From positions 1 through 20,273 of the IMG/VR virus record IMGVR_UViG_3300015374_000083: a stretch of 20,273 nt of DNA; one strand, written 5' to 3'. Below, piece by piece: positions 6,826 to 14,712 of the stretch. The position numbers and the translations under genes are program-made. Each line of letters begins with the position of its first letter. Position 1 is the first letter of the stretch. A model generated the notes under the pieces. That model made no database searches. It was not told the origin of the DNA and was given only the letters and a program-made list of their open reading frames with translations. The stretch is from a virus.

Positions 6826-7508
6826 GCATCCTCGAATTCGCACCTCCGCGGAACCCGAGTTTCCCCCTTTCGGTCCAGAACGAATGGCCGACGGACGAGA
6901 CCGCGGCGATCAAGCCCTACGTGCAGGTCCTCCCCCGGACCATACGGCCCGTCCGGACCGTGTCCGCGCAGTGGACGGGGCTCAGCCGGGAGCAGCTCGA
7001 CTACTTCGAGAGCTTCTTCCACGAGGTGAAAGGCGGCGCGGGGATCTTCACCTGGAGAAATCTGGACCCCACCTTCAATCCCCTCCACCGCGGGCCCGAC
7101 CTCGCCCAGGTCGCCGCCGGCGGCGCCCCCGGTGCACGGGACTACAGCGTCCTTTACACCTGGTATGACAACCTCAGCGGGCAGGAGACGAAGCCGTCGC
7201 CGGCGTCCTCGATTTCGGTCCTGGACGGGAACGTGATCACGGTGGCGGTGCCGGTCTTCCCCGCCGGCGTCCCGGCAATCCGGGTCTATGCCTCCGAGAC
7301 TCCCGGGACCGAGGTCCTGCAGGCCTTCGCCACGGAGAGGACCTGGATCGAGCCCACCACCGGGCTCCTCACCGGCACCTCGAGTCCGCCGGCGACAAAC
7401 ACGCTGAAGCCCCTTCTCAAGTGGCGTCTGACCGGGCCCTATCGGCCGGAGAGGCGGGGGGCCAACCGCTATGACCTCGCGCTCGAGCTCATGGAGCAGC
7501 AGGTCTGA
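6822..7508 (+). CDS. gpM-like minor/distal tail protein with inserted beta domain
   Basis: The 228 residues can be read as a lambda gpM-type protein (109 residues) split by an insertion. Residues 1-88 hold a strand-rich start and S-R-E-Q-L-D-Y-F-E-S-F-F-H-E-V-K-G-G-A-G-I-F-T-W, like the leu/phe-rich helix and GGWKSFLW of gpM. The C-terminus L-L-K-W-R-L-T-G...Y-D-L-A-L-E-L-M-E-Q-Q-V resembles the closing strands of gpM. Residues about 90-192 instead form an Ig- or fibronectin-like stretch (Y-S-V-L-Y-T-W-Y-D-N, V-I-T-V-A-V-P-V-F-P-A-G-V-P-A-I-R-V-Y-A). gpM-type proteins form the ring between tube and tip; DUF2460 proteins of gene transfer agents are related in role. The GTG start overlaps the tape measure stop as GTGA. 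The family call is good; the insertion boundaries are approximate. Confidence 0.75.
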   Translation: MSILEFAPPRNPSFPLSVQNEWPTDETAAIKPYVQVLPRTIRPVRTVSAQWTGLSREQLDYFESFFHEVKGGAGIFTWRNLDPTFNPLHRGPDLAQVAAGGAPGARDYSVLYTWYDNLSGQETKPSPASSISVLDGNVITVAVPVFPAGVPAIRVYASETPGTEVLQAFATERTWIEPTTGLLTGTSSPPATNTLKPLLKWRLTGPYRPERRGANRYDLALELMEQQV

Positions 7509-8836
7509 TGGCGTTCACCCTCTCCGACTTCCTCCGCACCCGGATCCACGCGCTGCGACAGCCCGCCCCGCTCCTCCAGTTCTACGAGGTCTCGCTGCCC
7601 GATGGGACTTACTTCCGGGCGGTGGATTTCGTGGACCCGAAGGCCGGCGGCTCCCTCCCGGACCGGATCCCCTTCGCCGGCGAGGAGTTCATCGCCATGC
7701 CGATCACCCGGGGCGAGGTGCAGGAGGCCTCGGAGGGCGGGAACTTCCAGCTCCCGGTGACGATTGCGGATCCGCTCCACCAGGTAGCCTTCTACGTCCG
7801 GCAGTTCCTGGGGCTCCGCGGCCAGAGCGTGCGCTGGTGGATCGCGGCCCAGGACAACCTGGAGAACCCCGCCGACGCCCTCTCCGACATCTTCGAGGTG
7901 ATCACTTCCGAGATCGGCCAGGGGCCGGACCGGGTGACGCTGATTCTCGGCCACCCGAACCTCTACGAGACCAAGGTCCCGAAGCTCTTCTACAGCCGCT
8001 CGAAGTGCATCAACCCCTACCACGATCGGTTCGTGCCGGGGAGCTGGTGCACCTACCCCTCGAACGAATTCGGGGAGCAGTCCCGGCAGGACCTGGTGCC
8101 GGCCGCCGGCTACGGGATCCAGGCCTGGAAGCACGGCTGGTCGAGCCAGCAGGCGCGGCGGGCGTCGGTCTTCGACAGCGACCGGACGAACGCCGGCGAC
8201 CTGACCATCACCACCACCACCGACCGGATCGCCTGGAAGGCGCGCGAGCGTTACGGCCCGAACTTCTTCCGCGTGCTCGAGCGGGACTTCGACGTCTCGA
8301 CGGTGCTCACGTTGCCGGCGACCTCGCGGGTGGGCTGGATGGCCGGCCTCCTCCTCCAGGACACCGCGGAGGCCATGCCCCCGGTGGCGCCGGGCGAGGA
8401 GCCGCCGATCGAGCCCCTGAGCACCTGGCTCTTCTTCGGCGCTCAGGACAACGGCTCCGGCGGCCGCCGGCTCCTCCTCCGCCGCACCATCGCAAGCGAG
8501 GCGGACCCGGACGATACGGAGGCCTCCACCGACCTCTACCTGCGCCTGGTCCGCGAGGACAACGTGGTGACCTGCTACTCGAAGGCCTCCGAGGACGGCT
8601 CCTGGACCGAGCGCTTCCTCACCACGCTGACCGTGGCGGCCGCCGCGCGGATTGGAGTCGTCGCGGGAAGCGACACGAAGAGTGCCCTCTCCTTCACCGC
8701 GCGTTTCGGCTATCTCCGCTTCGCCGCCGGCGGACTGGCTTCCTGCGCTCGCACCGAGACCGACTGCAGGGCCCACGAGAATCTTCTCCAGTTCAATGGC
8801 TTTCTGGGGATGCCCAGTGACCGCGCTCGATACTGA
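7508..8836 (+). CDS. gpL-like tail tip protein with lectin-like insertion
   Basis: This 442-residue protein follows the M-like gene with a TGATG junction. The first 160 residues resemble the tail-tip hub fold of lambda gpL. Lambda gpL ends in two cysteine pairs that bind an iron-sulfur cluster, the second spaced C-x6-C and followed by an R-x-N...F-G-G-F sequence. Here C167 and C181 form the first pair, C413 and C420 the second, again C-x6-C, followed by R-A-H-E-N...F-N-G-F-L. Between the pairs lie about 230 extra residues. From about 235 to 408 they read like a concanavalin-A-like sandwich of the DUF1349 kind: F-D-V-S-T-V-L-T-L, A-G-L-L-L-Q-D, L-Y-L-R-L-V-R-E-D-N-V-V-T-C-Y-S, R-I-G-V-V-A-G-S-D, A-R-F-G-Y-L-R-F. 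Such domains often bind sugars. Cluster binding and sugar binding are inferences. Confidence 0.78.
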   Translation: MAFTLSDFLRTRIHALRQPAPLLQFYEVSLPDGTYFRAVDFVDPKAGGSLPDRIPFAGEEFIAMPITRGEVQEASEGGNFQLPVTIADPLHQVAFYVRQFLGLRGQSVRWWIAAQDNLENPADALSDIFEVITSEIGQGPDRVTLILGHPNLYETKVPKLFYSRSKCINPYHDRFVPGSWCTYPSNEFGEQSRQDLVPAAGYGIQAWKHGWSSQQARRASVFDSDRTNAGDLTITTTTDRIAWKARERYGPNFFRVLERDFDVSTVLTLPATSRVGWMAGLLLQDTAEAMPPVAPGEEPPIEPLSTWLFFGAQDNGSGGRRLLLRRTIASEADPDDTEASTDLYLRLVREDNVVTCYSKASEDGSWTERFLTTLTVAAAARIGVVAGSDTKSALSFTARFGYLRFAAGGLASCARTETDCRAHENLLQFNGFLGMPSDRARY

Positions 8837-9206
8837 AACGCTCATCGATGGGCTGATTGGAAAGCCCTTCGCCTGGCTCGCCCGGGGGCCGGAAAGTTTC
8901 TACTGCCTCGGGCTCTGGCTCCACCTGGTGGAGGTCCTCCGCGGGATCCGGATCGAAGACCCGTTCATCGAGCCGAACGAGCAACGTCTCAGGGAGTTCT
9001 GGCATCGCTTCCTCCCGGTGGACTTCAAGGAGCTGCGGCCGCTCGACGTCCTCTTCTGGCGCTGGTCGGATCAGACCCACGTGGCCACCGTGGAGAACGA
9101 GCGCTGGGTGGTCTCCGTCTCGCGCGAAGGTGGCGTCCACCGCATGCCGCTCCTCGAGGCGGTCCTGCGGGCGGAGAAGGCCTACCGGCTGAGGGACCTA
9201 TGGTGA
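8817..9206 (+). CDS. NlpC/P60 peptidase-like tail protein (gpK-like)
   Basis: The 129-residue product is a cysteine peptidase of the NlpC/P60 type, which cuts peptidoglycan peptides so the tail can cross the wall. The motif G-K-P-F-A-W-L-A-R-G-P-E-S-F-Y-C-L-G-L (residues 15-33) matches the family's G-x-P-F...G-P-x-x-F-D-C-x-G-L, with C30 as the likely nucleophile. H88 in T-H-V-A-T-V-E-N is the likely catalytic histidine, preceded by the usual R-P-L-D-V-L-F-W. The acidic residue before the cysteine is replaced by Tyr. I chose the GTG at 8817, which has a GGGG site just upstream and overlaps the L-like gene by 20 bases; the frame is open back to 8652 but that part is only the shadow of the previous gene. 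The JAB domain of lambda gpK is absent. Confidence 0.85.
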   Translation: MTALDTETLIDGLIGKPFAWLARGPESFYCLGLWLHLVEVLRGIRIEDPFIEPNEQRLREFWHRFLPVDFKELRPLDVLFWRWSDQTHVATVENERWVVSVSREGGVHRMPLLEAVLRAEKAYRLRDLW

Positions 9207-12200
9207 AGGTGGTCACCATCCGCGACTGCTTCCGCCGGCCGGAGGCCGCCGAGCCCGAGGTCCTCCTCGAGCACCGCCCCGGCATGCGGATCCGCGACTG
9301 CGTCCCGCGGGACTTCAACCTGGAGGGGGGCAACGTGGTCCTCCGCAACGGCCGCTCCCTGAGCGGGGAGGAGATCGAGGCGGTGGAGGTCCTCGACCGT
9401 GACGAGCTCGTCTTCGGGCAGGTGCCGGGGATCGTGGCGGCGATCGTGGGGGCGGTGGTGGGATCGGCGGAACTGTCCGCCGGCGCCGCTTTCGCCGTGG
9501 CCGTGGCCGACTTCATCCTGATGGCGGCGATCTCCGTCGGGATCAGTTACGGCCTGGCGGCGCTGACGGCACCCAAGAGCCGACTCAGCCAGGGGCAGGA
9601 CGACGGCCCCTCGAGGAGCTGGGAGGGGATCCAGGACACTTCCGGATCGGGTCGGCCGATTCCGTTCGTCTACGGGAAGCTCCGGACCGGGGGACAGTTC
9701 CTTCAGAGCTTCGAGCGCGCGATCACCGGGGAGCAGGTGCGGGACGGACTGACCACGCTCCATACGCTCCTGGGGGTCTGCCTGGGGCCGGTGCAGTCGA
9801 TCGGCGACATTGAGATCAACGGGAACAAGCTGGACACCATCCCGGACTGCACCGCTGACGTACGGCTCGGCACCGCGGAGCAGGCAGCCATCAACGGGTT
9901 TTTCGAGATCGAGAAGGAGGTCATTATCCAGCGGCCGATCGCCGCTTCGGACGGGATCGTGAGTTTCTTCACCACCACCGAATGCGAGGCCCTGGAGATC
10001 TTCTTCCGGTTCCCCAATGGGCTCCTGCGGGCCAGTAAGACCGGGAACCCGCTCCCCCACGACGTGACCTTCCGCTACGAGGTGAAGGAGTTCGGGTTCG
10101 GGTCGAACGTGGTGGTGGCCGTGGGGGAAAAGACGGTCTCCGCGCAGAGCCGGAACCCCATCAAGGGCAGCGTGAAGATCACCACCGACGCCTTCGGCGA
10201 CGAGCTGCGCCTTGGACGCTACGAGATCCGGATTCAGCGCCTGACGCCTGATGACGCCTCCCAGTCGGGATCGCTCACCTACAACAGCGCCTCGGAGGTT
10301 TACGCGATCACCGAGATCACCTACGAATCGCAGGCGCATCCCGGCCTGGCCATGGTGGGGCTGAAGCAGGTGCCCTCCGCGCAGCTCAATACGCAGGTCC
10401 CGACGAGCTACACTTTCCTCGTCGAAGGCTTCAACGACATCCGCGTCTACACCGATCTCTCCACATACACACGTGGCTACACCCGGAACCCGGCCTGGTG
10501 CGCGGCGCATTTCCTCACGAGCCCCATTCACGGCCTGGGCGACAAGTACACCTGGGACAATATCGACCTGGCCGCCTTCCTCGACTGGGCGGCCTACTGT
10601 GACGAGCTCGTGGACGACGGAAAGGGCGGCTTCGAGCCGCGGGCAGTCTTCGACCACTGCTTTGACCAGGTCCAGGCAGCGGACGACGCGGTGAGCATTT
10701 TCGCCGAGGGCTCGGGCGTGCTCCTCATCAAGCGCGCCTCGAGGTGGACGGTGGTGATCGACCGCGCCGACAGCATGATCTGGGTGGGGAACGAGGGGAA
10801 CATCAAGCCGGGCACCTTCCGTTACTCCTTCCTTCCCGCCGCGCAGGTGGCGAACCGCCTGCAGGTTGCCTTCCTGAACGGGGAGGACAACTACCGCCGC
10901 GACACCTACTTCGACGAGCTCCCGGGCCTCGAGCAGGGCGAGCCCTACGTGGAGGCTTCGCGGTCGCTCTGGGGTGTGACCCGGCCGAGTCAGATCTCCC
11001 GGGAGGTCAAGCGCCTCCTCCTCCATAACAAGCTCGACGTCACCCAGGTGGAGCTTGAAAGCGGCCTCGATGCCCTGCGCGTCTCGGCGGGCTCGATCTT
11101 CGGGGTCTCCATCCTCACCGCCGGCGTTGGAATCGCCTCCGGACGGATCCTGGCGGTCGATGAGACCCTGAGCCGGATCCGGCTCGATGCGGAGGTCACC
11201 CTCGAGGACGGGAAGGTCTACGAGATCACCGTGCATCACGCCCAGGGCGACGAGATCTCCACCAAGCGGATCGTCAACGCGCCGGGCACCACCGACGAGG
11301 TCTTCTCCGCGGACATCGCCTGGGCGGGCGCGATCGCCGCCGGCGACACCTACTCCCTGGGCGAGTTCGAGAGCTCGGTGGAGAAGTACCGCTGCGTGGA
11401 GGTCTCGCTCGATAACCAGTTCGGCCGGAAGATCCGGGGCCTCCGCTACGATCCCGCGGTCTACACGGGCGTCCTCGAAGCTCTGCCCACGGTGGTGAAG
11501 AACTCGATCCCGGACCCGCGGCTCTTCCCACCGGACGTGACGGAGCTGGTCCTTACCGAGCGCCTGGACACCAATCCCGACGGCTCTCTGGTGGACGTGA
11601 TCGATGTCGACTGGACGGCGCCCGTGAGCGCGATCCTGGACCACTTCGAGGTGTGGGTCCGCCTCGAGGACGCGCTCAATTTCAGCCTGGCCGGCCTGGC
11701 TCTGACCGGCCACTTCACCGTGCGCAGCGTCCTCACGCCCGGCTTCACCTACGAGATCTCGGTGGTGCCGGTCTCGACGAACGGGGTCCGGAAGCGGCCC
11801 GACCTTGCCACCCTGGCGAGCCTGACCACCTCCTCGGTGACGATCCAGCCGCCCGACCCCACCAACCTCCGGGCGACGATCACCGACGGGACCCTGGTGG
11901 CCACGGTAGACGAGATCCCGCCGAGCCAGCTCGGTCCCGGGGGCTATTACGAGTGGCGCCGCGGGAGCGGGTGGAACCAATCCCTCCTCATCGAGAAGAC
12001 CGCGAAGAACCGCCTCGAGCTCAAGAGCTACGCCCGGGGGTCCGCCACACTCCTGGTGAAGGCGGTCAACTCCCTGGGGAACAAGTCGAAGAACGCCGCC
12101 TCCGTCTCGATCACGCTCTACGGCCAGGTGGAGGAGAACATCATCCTCGAGCAGGAGGAGTTCCCCGACTGGCCGGGCCAGAAGATCGGGTTCAATATCG

Positions 12201-12940
12201 AGGACGGCACCTTCAAGCTCTCCCTCCTCCAGCCGGCCACCGCGAACCTCATGCTGCCCCGCCGGCGCCGGAACCGCCGGAGCGCCCGGCGGCTGGGCTT
12301 CGGCGCGCCGCCGCTCTTCCCGCTGATCATCCCGGTCGGGGTCTACACCACGGAGATCATCACCGCCTCGAGCGACGTCCCGGTGCGCGCGCGGCCCGAC
12401 GTCGCGATCGACTGGGAGGCGATCTTCCTGGGACTCGGAACCTTCGACACCGCCACCTTCCCTTTCGACAGCGAGCAGGCCCGGGTGCCCTTCGCCGGCG
12501 ACGAGAATGCCGAGAACCTCTCGCTTCTTATCGAGAGCCGGGTCTCCACCACCGATACCTCGGAGAGCTCCTTCGGTCCCTGGATCGAGCATCGGGACCG
12601 CGGGGAGCTGACCTTCAAGTACATCCAGTTCCGGCTCACCGGCCGGACGATCTCCCAGGCCTACTCGCTCAAGATCGACAGCATGAAGATCTCGATCGAC
12701 CTCCCCGACAAGGTAGTCTCCGGGAGGGTCCCGGTGGCGAGCGCGGTCTCGGTGGACGTCGATTACCCGACGGACTACTTCGTAGCGGTGAAGCGGCTCC
12801 TGGTGAGCCTGATCGGGGGCGCGAACGGCGACTACGTGAAGGTGACCGTTGAGGACGAGACGGGCTTCACCGCGGAGATCCGTGACTCCTCCCACGCCCT
12901 GACCACGGGCACGATCCATTTCGAAGCAAGGGGGTACTGA
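9200..12940 (+). CDS. Fused gpI-gpJ tail tip and host-specificity protein
   Basis: This 1246-residue protein is the central fibre/hub that contacts the receptor. Residues 1-80 are a small beta-grasp-like domain, then a Gly/Ala/Val-rich hydrophobic stretch (about 76-122), then A-P-K-S-R (124-128) and P-F-V-Y-G-K-L-R-T-G-G (155-165). These match the end of lambda gpI (a hydrophobic region, then APKAR and PVLYGEMRVG), normally a separate protein. From about 180 it follows gpJ: A-W-C near 432 with S-P-I-H-G-L-G matching the J NMAWCLWDMLTHPRYGMG region, and F-R-Y-S-F-L at 540 matching FRYSF of J. Two fibronectin-like domains lie near 779-875 and 886-975, an Arg-rich patch (P-R-R-R-R-N-R-R-S-A-R-R) near 1020-1031, and a final beta region with the probable receptor-binding tip. 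The ATG overlaps the K-like gene by seven bases. Confidence 0.92.
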   Translation: MVKVVTIRDCFRRPEAAEPEVLLEHRPGMRIRDCVPRDFNLEGGNVVLRNGRSLSGEEIEAVEVLDRDELVFGQVPGIVAAIVGAVVGSAELSAGAAFAVAVADFILMAAISVGISYGLAALTAPKSRLSQGQDDGPSRSWEGIQDTSGSGRPIPFVYGKLRTGGQFLQSFERAITGEQVRDGLTTLHTLLGVCLGPVQSIGDIEINGNKLDTIPDCTADVRLGTAEQAAINGFFEIEKEVIIQRPIAASDGIVSFFTTTECEALEIFFRFPNGLLRASKTGNPLPHDVTFRYEVKEFGFGSNVVVAVGEKTVSAQSRNPIKGSVKITTDAFGDELRLGRYEIRIQRLTPDDASQSGSLTYNSASEVYAITEITYESQAHPGLAMVGLKQVPSAQLNTQVPTSYTFLVEGFNDIRVYTDLSTYTRGYTRNPAWCAAHFLTSPIHGLGDKYTWDNIDLAAFLDWAAYCDELVDDGKGGFEPRAVFDHCFDQVQAADDAVSIFAEGSGVLLIKRASRWTVVIDRADSMIWVGNEGNIKPGTFRYSFLPAAQVANRLQVAFLNGEDNYRRDTYFDELPGLEQGEPYVEASRSLWGVTRPSQISREVKRLLLHNKLDVTQVELESGLDALRVSAGSIFGVSILTAGVGIASGRILAVDETLSRIRLDAEVTLEDGKVYEITVHHAQGDEISTKRIVNAPGTTDEVFSADIAWAGAIAAGDTYSLGEFESSVEKYRCVEVSLDNQFGRKIRGLRYDPAVYTGVLEALPTVVKNSIPDPRLFPPDVTELVLTERLDTNPDGSLVDVIDVDWTAPVSAILDHFEVWVRLEDALNFSLAGLALTGHFTVRSVLTPGFTYEISVVPVSTNGVRKRPDLATLASLTTSSVTIQPPDPTNLRATITDGTLVATVDEIPPSQLGPGGYYEWRRGSGWNQSLLIEKTAKNRLELKSYARGSATLLVKAVNSLGNKSKNAASVSITLYGQVEENIILEQEEFPDWPGQKIGFNIEDGTFKLSLLQPATANLMLPRRRRNRRSARRLGFGAPPLFPLIIPVGVYTTEIITASSDVPVRARPDVAIDWEAIFLGLGTFDTATFPFDSEQARVPFAGDENAENLSLLIESRVSTTDTSESSFGPWIEHRDRGELTFKYIQFRLTGRTISQAYSLKIDSMKISIDLPDKVVSGRVPVASAVSVDVDYPTDYFVAVKRLLVSLIGGANGDYVKVTVEDETGFTAEIRDSSHALTTGTIHFEARGY

Positions 12941-14034
12941 TGCCTTTGCCCTGGCCCACCTTCCCGATTCTCGGCTCCCGGCTGGTCTCGGAGTTCCGCG
13001 GGGACTACAACGACATCACCGCCGCCCTCCTCACCGCTTTCGCCGGCGTCGACGAGCCCACGCCGAAGTATGCCGGCCAGTGGTGGATCGATACTTCCTC
13101 CACGCCGAAGCTCGCCAAGCAGCGGAACACCCTGAATACCGCCTGGATCGTGCGCTTCCGCATCGACGAGGACTGGGGAGGCCTCCTGCCCCTGGTCGGC
13201 GGGACCATGGAGGGCCCGATCAACATGGGCGGATTTGCGATCACGAACCTGCCCGCGGGCTCAGGAGCGGCGCCGGCCCGCTACCAGGACCTGGCCCCCT
13301 ACGCCAAGCTCGACGGGAGCACGCCCTTCACGGGCGTTCCCTCGGGCCCGGCCCTGGACCCCTCTCTGGCCAACCAACTCACGCGGAAGGCCTACGTCGA
13401 TGCCAAGGCGATCGCCGGCGGGACCTTCACCGGGAAGATCACCATGCCGTTTGCGCCGTCGGCCGGCTCCCAGGAAGTCGCCCGGGCGATCGACCTCGAG
13501 AACACCATCGGCACCCACAACCACTCGGGTGGCACTGGCCAGGGGGTGAAGATCCCGGTGACCTCGATCTCGCCGACGGGCGGCGGCGCCGGCGATGGGC
13601 CGCGGCACAACGGCAGCGCGGTGGTGTGGGGCGCGGAAGGGATCATGGCCGATTCACCGGGGCTCCTGACGCTCTGGGATACCACTTCCTCGATCGGGAT
13701 CACCACGCAGGACCTTTCCGCCTACGTGCCGAGCTTCACCAGGATGGTGATTCTGAATCTTTATTTTGAGGGCGGTCAGCGGGTCTTTAGCGGAAACAAC
13801 CGGATTTTCTTCACCGCCGAATTGCGGAGGACCGGAGCTTCGGCTTTCTACCTGTACCGGGCGGACGCGGATGACTACGCCGGAGATTGGCAGCACAAGG
13901 CAGGGATCCAGGTCCTGCAGTACCTTGATGCCTCGCGCCGGCTGGATTACCGCGTGACGCGGACCCTGTTGGGGACCCCGGGTACTTTCGGAGTGCCCGG
14001 CCGTTCCATCGGCACGCTGGTGGGCTACCTCTGA
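12940..14034 (+). CDS. Tail fibre protein with HxH motif
   Basis: The 364-residue protein begins at a TGATG junction with the I-J gene. Residues about 85-165 carry typical fibre repeats: L-V-G-G-T-M-E-G-P-I-N-M-G-G-F-A-I-T-N-L-P and A-G-G-T-F-T-G-K-I-T-M-P. Residues 191-202 read G-T-H-N-H-S-G-G-T-G-Q-G; HxH motifs of this kind bind a metal ion at the trimer axis in T4 gp37-like fibres. The last third lacks repeats and is a likely receptor-binding tip. Its start (about 13745-13830) is visibly AT-richer and uses codons such as CTT, TTT and TAT that neighbours avoid, suggesting a swapped-in tip. The protein probably forms a side fibre attached to the tail tip. The fibre role is well supported; receptor and attachment are unknown. 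Confidence 0.85.
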   Translation: MPLPWPTFPILGSRLVSEFRGDYNDITAALLTAFAGVDEPTPKYAGQWWIDTSSTPKLAKQRNTLNTAWIVRFRIDEDWGGLLPLVGGTMEGPINMGGFAITNLPAGSGAAPARYQDLAPYAKLDGSTPFTGVPSGPALDPSLANQLTRKAYVDAKAIAGGTFTGKITMPFAPSAGSQEVARAIDLENTIGTHNHSGGTGQGVKIPVTSISPTGGGAGDGPRHNGSAVVWGAEGIMADSPGLLTLWDTTSSIGITTQDLSAYVPSFTRMVILNLYFEGGQRVFSGNNRIFFTAELRRTGASAFYLYRADADDYAGDWQHKAGIQVLQYLDASRRLDYRVTRTLLGTPGTFGVPGRSIGTLVGYL

Positions 14035-14279
14035 TGCGCCCTTCACCGGTCCGGATCATCCAGGTGGTCGAGACCCGGCTCCTCGTGCGGGGGTCCGGCA
14101 GGGAGGGCGATCCCTTCCGGCAGATCGCCCAGTACTGGTCGCTGGACGGGCAGCTCCTGGCGGAGGCGGACTCCCTCCTGACGGGTCGCGGGGAGCTCTT
14201 CACCACGGTCGAGAACACGGAGGCCTCCGCGAAGGAGGATCAGCATGGCAAGGATCAAAGTCTACGCGACGACGGGTGA
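14034..14279 (+). CDS. Small conserved-looking phage protein, function unknown
   Basis: This 81-residue reading frame starts at an ATG overlapping the fibre stop by one base. Its core, V-E-T-R-L-L-V-R-G-S-G-R-E-G-D-P-F-R-Q-I-A-Q-Y-W-S-L-D-G-Q-L-L-A, has the look of small proteins often found beside tail and lysis genes of GC-rich phages (ETRLxxRG...D-P-x-R...QYW-x-x-D-G-x-L-L-A-E). No catalytic motif, signal peptide or membrane segment is visible. The last 35 bases overlap the next gene, so translation of the two may be coupled; the ribosome site of the next gene lies inside this one. The final residues are low-complexity and may not be under selection. I do not know its function. Confidence 0.7.
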   Translation: MRPSPVRIIQVVETRLLVRGSGREGDPFRQIAQYWSLDGQLLAEADSLLTGRGELFTTVENTEASAKEDQHGKDQSLRDDG

Positions 14280-14712
14280 GATCACCCTGGGCACCTCGGG
14301 CGGCTGGAAGACGCTCCTCATGTACCAGGAGGCCGCAGGCAACCGCTCCGCGATCGACCGTTGGGGCGTCTACCCCATGGGCTCGGTGAACTCGGACCCC
14401 CACGTCCGGACCCGGCTGATCCGGGCGGCGGACGCCGGGACCGATGGCACCGCGGTCACCGCCACGGTGATCAATGGCGCCTCGGAGAGCGTGCGGGGTA
14501 CCTTCAAACAGGGCACCTTCACCGTCGAGCCTGACGTGTCGGGCAAGGTCCCCCTGGACCTGAAGCCGGCGCATCCCCAGGGGGGCGTGGAGTACACGGC
14601 GGTGGACCCCGGGCAGTGGGAGGTGCCGGCATCCGGCGTGGTCTGCATTCAGTACTGGAACGACAGCGGCGCGGCCGTGAAGGTTACGGCCGACATCGGG
14701 CTGGAGCAGTGA
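14245..14712 (+). CDS. Beta-rich phage structural/accessory protein, unknown
   Basis: The 155-residue protein has an excellent start: AAGGAGG lies 7-8 bases before the ATG at 14245. It is rich in Thr, Val and Gly with alternating strands and few helices. Central features are T-R-L-I-R-A-A-D-A-G-T-D-G-T-A-V, then G-V-V-C-I-Q-Y-W-N-D-S-G and a closing strand V-K-V-T-A-D-I-G-L-E-Q. The layout, with a D-P-x-V...G-T/G-D-G-T turn and a late hydrophobic strand, resembles the protein at 15780-16259, so the two may share a fold. Small sandwich proteins of this kind downstream of a fibre gene could decorate the fibre or act as an adaptor, but nothing specific shows this. Confidence 0.7.
   Translation: MARIKVYATTGEITLGTSGGWKTLLMYQEAAGNRSAIDRWGVYPMGSVNSDPHVRTRLIRAADAGTDGTAVTATVINGASESVRGTFKQGTFTVEPDVSGKVPLDLKPAHPQGGVEYTAVDPGQWEVPASGVVCIQYWNDSGAAVKVTADIGLEQ

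Noticed and set aside
8652-8816. Longer start for the NlpC/P60 protein
   Set aside because: The extra 55 residues are Ser/Pro/Arg-rich shadow sequence of the L-like gene; family similarity starts after the GTG at 8817.
9182-12919. Long minus-strand open frame (1245 codons) opposite the tip gene
   Set aside because: It mirrors the I-J gene almost exactly, shows no domain pattern and has no ribosome site; it is a codon-bias artefact.
14616-14711. Longer start for the two-helix membrane protein
   Set aside because: The extra residues overlap the previous gene and are Arg/Gly-rich; the ATG at 14712 forms a TGATG junction like other pairs here.
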